From contig NC_071391.1 in NCBI RefSeq assembly GCF_022682495.2, forward strand, positions 40,338,498-40,402,497: a stretch of 64,000 bases of DNA, written 5' to 3'. Of this stretch, positions 61,101 through 64,000 are shown piece after piece. The position numbers and the translations under genes are program-made. The number at the start of each line of letters is the position of its first letter. The first letter of the stretch is position 1. The DNA is from Desmodus rotundus. Taxonomy: Eukaryota; Chordata; Mammalia; Chiroptera; Phyllostomidae. Below the pieces are notes generated by a model. It searched no databases. It saw nothing but the letters and a program-made list of their open reading frames with translations, and had not been told where the DNA came from.

Positions 61101-62888
61101 TGTAGGGAGCTGCTGGGCAGCCCCAGGCCCCGCCTCATGGCGAGGGGCGCCAGCGGGGTAACCAGAGGGGTGGAGGGGTCAGACGTGCCCCAGGTACCGG
61201 CGCATTCCTGCTGCCGTGGCCAGCTCCACAGCATCTGCTAGACTGGTGCCAAACCGGAGCCGGTCCCCAGCCCAAAGCACACGCTGCTTTTACTGCCCCC
61301 GCCTGCCCACCTAATCATACCTTCAGTCTCTCTCCCCGTCACCATATTCAAACAAATCCTGCGAAGTTTTATTTCCCAAAATAGGTGACAATATCTGGCT
61401 ACATAAAGAGAAATATAGTATCTTTGGGTACTTGGCCTGGCTGTCCTTCAGGTGCTGGATCAATTGTTGCTCCAGGCAAAGGTAGTTCTTGGAGCTGAAC
61501 GGGGAGAATCAGTGGGCCTGTCTTCTGCCCGGTCCCAACCCTGCACCCGAAACTATGGAGAATATGTCTGAGATGGGGTGTGGGGGAAGGGGCCATCGCT
61601 GGCCATTGTCAAAGGTGGGCTGCTACACGCCACAACAGACTAGTGATGATGACACAGCACCAAACCCCAGGGCTTTTCTTCCTCCCCGCCAGATTTGGAA
61701 CTCTTTAAGGGAAATGTGTTTTTTGCGTCTCCTAGCTGTGCCCGGGAGCCATCAGTACTGATGCTTGACAGTCAGTCTCAGGCTCTGCCTCTTAATGACC
61801 CTTCTGTACGGGTCCCTCCACCCTCCACACTTTCTGTTACTTTAACATTAACAGGCGGTGAGGTTACCATCTGATCCTAAAACAATCCTAGAGAGGCCAG
61901 ACTGTTTTTTTTTTTTTTTAATTTTTAAAGATTTTATTTATTTTTAGAGAGAGGGGAAGGGAGAAAGAGGGGGGAGAAACATCAATGTGTGGTGTCTCTC
62001 ACGTGGCCCCCACTGGGGACCTGGTCTGCAACCCAGGTAAGTGTCCTAACTGGGAATCAGACTGGCGACCCTTTGGTTTGCAGGCCGGCACTCAATCCAC
62101 TGAGCTATACCAGCCAGGGTGGGAAGAGGCCAGACTGTTGGCTACCAGCAGCCATGTTGCTCTCCTCCCTTGCTTGTGGCTAAAACAGGATTCAATATGT
62201 AGTTTTAAAAGTCAGGGAGATGATGGATTTCCTTTAAAGAATTTCTTCCTTTTTATGTATTGGCCTATTCCTCAGGAAGTCACCCCCCACCCCACCCCCA
62301 CCCTTTTGTGGCCTCATTTAACCTGTGAAAACTTGTTTTTCTATCAGTTTACAATCTCCTCTTTGTGATCAGTGTGATTTGTAAGCTGCTTTAACTGGTG
62401 GCAGTGGGTTACCTTTGCTTCCCCTAATGGCTGGTTTGAAAAATATGCCTGGTAACTTCTACCCAATTCCAAATCTGGTGATCAGATACAAACTTTCTCA
62501 AAAGCATAAAAGGCAGAAGTGATTAACACAATTTATTTCTTCTTTAAGAACAGAGAAGTGCTAGGAGCTTACACGTAGTGAAGAGATTCTGTGATCCTTG
62601 GCATAGTTGTACTTAAGTCGTCAAGGCCCATCCCATCAAAATGGTGGCATATTCAACATACCCCACTGAATTTTAGGTTTAGGAAAAAGATGTTGCGACA
62701 TCCAGAAGGAAGTGAAGGGCAGCAAACAGCAGAGAGAACAAACTGTAGTAGTGGGGAATGCCAAGGAGCTGGTCCTGGAAGCAACCAACACGAAGCCACT
62801 GCAGATGCTGCCAGAGAGCGCCGCAAGCGGGGAACCGATGCGGGGTGCTGCTGCGGCGCGCCCTAGAGGCCAGAGCTCCTTAGACTGA
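55018..62888 (+). CDS. C11orf16: C11orf16 orthologue, DUF4537 protein (5 coding exons, 465 aa)
   Basis: Spliced CDS: 55018-55184, 56448-56604, 57788-58019, 58653-59288 and 62683-62888, 1398 nt including TGA, with phases consistent and no stop. The function is unknown. Residues 85-210 contain two similar units: GTWVLARREPDG..YYRA (85-101) followed by ALLVEFE (114-120), and GDKVLAPWEPD..YGPA (156-173) followed by EITVHFWNGK (190-199). This resembles tandem Tudor/SH3-like barrels within DUF4537. Residues 263-282 are a Cys/His cluster (CPPCHPHACCQLLCQGC). An acidic Ser run lies near residue 345 (SSSSSSEEDVEKDLEMG), and the conserved WRYWRRNGPE near the end of exon 4. There is no signal peptide or membrane helix. 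Intron 2 uses a GC donor, and the start context is weak (CCC at -3, G at +4). Identification rests on synteny, length and remembered similarity to human C11orf16. Confidence 0.88.
56448..56604 (+). CDS. C11orf16: C11orf16 coding exon 2
   Basis: From tttttcccag|ATGTGT to CCGGAG|gcgagt. It completes an Arg codon and encodes CVSYQPYHHLAESAWQGARW and the first Tudor-like strand pair up to KTAPE. The end is fixed by the phase-0 start of exon 3 and needs a GC donor. Confidence 0.85.
57788..58019 (+). CDS. C11orf16: C11orf16 coding exon 3
   Basis: 232 nt between tttcccacag|CTGGAG and CAGAGAG|gtaagg. It encodes LERQGALLVEFETPLVTG through the second Tudor-like GDKVLAPWEPD and ends in ARDPQR. Confidence 0.92.
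58653..59288 (+). CDS. C11orf16: C11orf16 coding exon 4
   Basis: 636 nt between tctgttatgtag|CATGG and AAGCCAG|gtatac. It carries EITVHFWNGK, the Cys/His cluster, the Ser/Glu run and WRYWRRNGPE, and leaves one base for exon 5. Confidence 0.9.
59841..60040 (-). mobile_element. VES SINE
   Basis: Inverted copy with 'ctgaccgggaatcaaaccag' and head 'ctgtcaaggc'. It is flanked by 15-bp duplications at 59826-59840 and 60041-60055 ('catccccaaacttct' versus 'catccccaaacgtct'). Confidence 0.88.
60734..60853. mobile_element. Short TA-flanked MITE
   Basis: Left end 'aggggtaggcaaac' plus 'tgtacagttgt'; right end 'acaactgtaaacctactttt' plus 'gcccaccctgta'. These are inverted repeats about 30 bp long around an AT-rich core, next to TA, as in non-autonomous Tc1/mariner elements. 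The transcript would fold into one hairpin. Confidence 0.7.
61907..62119 (-). mobile_element. VES SINE, well preserved
   Basis: Inverted copy from a T-run through 'aaagattttatttattttta' to 'accagccaggg'. It is flanked by exact 15-bp duplications 'agaggccagactgtt' at 61892-61906 and 62125-62139, so it is among the youngest insertions in the window. Confidence 0.92.
62683..62888 (+). CDS. C11orf16: C11orf16 coding exon 5 (C-terminus)
   Basis: After gaattttaggtttag the frame reads GKRCCDIQKEVKGSKQQREQ, then VVVGNAKELVLEATNTKPLQ and ends RGQSSLD with TGA at 62886. A second acceptor six bases upstream (exon from 62677) is also in frame and would add Leu-Gly. Confidence 0.8.
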
Positions 62889-62931
62889 ACGCCCTGAGGA
62901 CCTAGGTAAAATGGCATGGCTGCGAAGGGAC

Positions 62932-63145
62932 TTTTTTTTATTGGTTTTTTTTTTTCAGTGACAGTTGACAATATTATTTTACAGCTTCAGATATACAGCA
63001 TAGTTGTTAGACAATTACATAATTTAGTGATCCCGATAATTCCTTCATTCACCTGGTGCCATACAGTTATTACACCACCAGTGACTATATTCCCTGTGCT
63101 GTACTTTACGTCCCCCTTTACGACTATTCTGTAACTACCTTGTTT
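62932..63145 (+). repeat. L1-like LINE fragment
   Basis: 'agtgacagttgacaatatta', 'tacagcatagttgttagaca' and 'gactatattccctgtgctgt' match a familiar old L1 noncoding segment, of the same type as the one in NRIP3 intron 6. Confidence 0.55.
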
Positions 63146-63188
63146 TCCTTCTGAATCCCTTGGGGAGGGGCTTCTTAAGGACTCCTTT

Positions 63189-63340
63189 TATGGTTCTTCA
63201 ACCTTTTGGGGTCATACCCCCTTGAAAATAAAACCCGTAACTCCTCTTTCCAGAAAAATTCACATGCCCACAATTTTGCACGTAATTTCAAAAGGCTTAC
63301 AGAACCCACAAAGGTCATCATAAGCTTCTTAGGGGAGCAA
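63189..63340 (+). repeat. hAT-Charlie-like repeat remnant
   Basis: 'tatggttcttcaaccttttg' followed by 'gggtcatacccccttgaaaa' resembles the terminus of a mammalian Charlie-type MITE, and 'cagaaaaattcacatgccca' fits the interior. The other end is not clear. Confidence 0.4.
63227..63232 (+). terminator. C11orf16: Candidate poly(A) signal of C11orf16
   Basis: First AATAAA after the stop codon, about 340 nt downstream. It sits inside an old repeat, so it may have been recruited or may be chance. Confidence 0.3.
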
Positions 63341-64000
63341 GGGTCCCCATTTAAATGACCCTCTATTTGGTGATGGGCATGGGTCTGCTTTACTAGGCCC
63401 TGTGTCCATGGGAGTCTGCTTCTCATTAGGATTGCTAATACAGCGCTACGTAAAACTTCATGTTCATCATATAAAGTGCTGGCATTTTTCCCGAGGGAAG
63501 ACCTGTCATGTTCAAAATGAGACAAATAACTAGGCAACTAGGCAACTAGACTGAGAGGTGCAGCAATACTACTACTGGTGAGGTAGCTTCAACGTTAAGG
63601 ACTCACCGATGACTTTTTAAAATCAGTGCCTTTTGATCCTTAAAATTACAGTCAGTCTAAGACTCTTAGGGCTTGTTCCCATTATAGGAAGCTACAGAGA
63701 GTAAATGCCTGAGGAAGAGTTACAGAGTGGCTGGCAAAGCCTCCAGCAGAAGGAGGTAGCACACAGGCCACAGAGGATAGCTGAATAAGCAGCAGCATCT
63801 TCACCCCGTTAAGACTTCCTTGCAGAGGGGCGGCAGGAAGGCACCTGCCTGCTGGCGGCCCTGGCCAGAGCTGCCTGCCTGGTGAGGTCCGCTTGAGGAT
63901 GCGGCTCCACACAAGTTACAGGTGGTGGCCAGCCCGCCTGGGGCACCGGTGTTCACAGCCTCTCTGCCGTGTTTTCACAAGGCCTACAGCTGTCCATGAA

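Larger units (their letters stand above)
59289..62682 (+). other. C11orf16: C11orf16 intron 4
   Basis: GT-AG intron of 3.4 kb. It holds two antisense VES SINEs (59.84 and 61.91 kb) and a small TA-flanked MITE (60.73 kb). No other coding exon was seen. Confidence 0.75.
62889..64000. other. C11orf16 3' UTR and downstream flank
   Basis: L1-like sequence (62.93-63.14 kb) and an old hAT-like repeat (63.19-63.34 kb) follow the stop. The last 0.6 kb is unique-looking and GC-moderate with no recognisable gene. In human, AKIP1 lies tail-to-tail beyond C11orf16, but none of its coding exons was recognised on the minus strand. Confidence 0.5.

Noticed and set aside
63175..63912. Minus-strand frames as possible AKIP1 3' coding exon
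   Set aside because: Expected by synteny, but no frame resembles the AKIP1 C-terminus; part of the interval is an old repeat.

Overview
This is mammalian nuclear DNA and almost certainly comes from a bat. Eight tRNA-derived SINEs of the bat VES type (head GCCCTGG..GG..GCTCAGT, box-B-like GATTCCCAGTC, CT-rich 3' part, A-rich tail) are scattered on both strands, several with 12-15 bp target-site duplications. VES elements point to a yangochiropteran (vespertilionid/phyllostomid-type) bat. The species call is inference; the coding sequence alone only says 'placental mammal'.

Four protein-coding genes lie on the + strand, in the order known from human 11p15.4: NRIP3, TMEM9B, ASCL3 and C11orf16. 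I rebuilt each one exon by exon from splice sites and reading phase, and every model closes without an internal stop. NRIP3 has 7 coding exons (240 codons) behind a CpG-island promoter with two perfect CREs and a TATA box. TMEM9B has 5 coding exons (198 codons) behind a TATA-less CpG island. ASCL3 has a one-exon 181-codon bHLH frame behind a noncoding 5' exon. C11orf16 has 5 coding exons (465 codons), one of which needs a GC-AG intron.

Layout: 1-3.6 kb is intergenic with old MIR fragments; 3.6-23.4 kb is NRIP3 (11 kb first intron, about 3 kb 3' UTR); 23.4-30.1 kb is intergenic; 30.1-44.1 kb is TMEM9B; 44.1-50.5 kb is intergenic and dominated by a truncated L1 carrying a nested VES; 50.5-52.0 kb is ASCL3; 52.0-55.0 kb is intergenic; 55.0-63.2 kb is C11orf16; the last 0.8 kb holds old repeat and unresolved sequence. 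SCUBE2 and AKIP1, the outer neighbours in human, were not recognised.

The genes are syntenic neighbours and not a pathway. NRIP3 carries a retroviral-type aspartic-protease-like fold. TMEM9B is a single-pass endolysosomal membrane protein tied to CLC exchangers and inflammatory signalling. ASCL3 is a bHLH factor of ionocyte and salivary-duct lineages. C11orf16 is uncharacterised (DUF4537), and the sequence shows what looks like a doubled Tudor/SH3-like module plus a Cys/His cluster. I found no RNA gene, CRISPR array or novel multi-gene system. The points most worth a second look are the C11orf16 architecture and splicing, the NRIP3 promoter, and the TMEM9B donor that abuts 24 A's.
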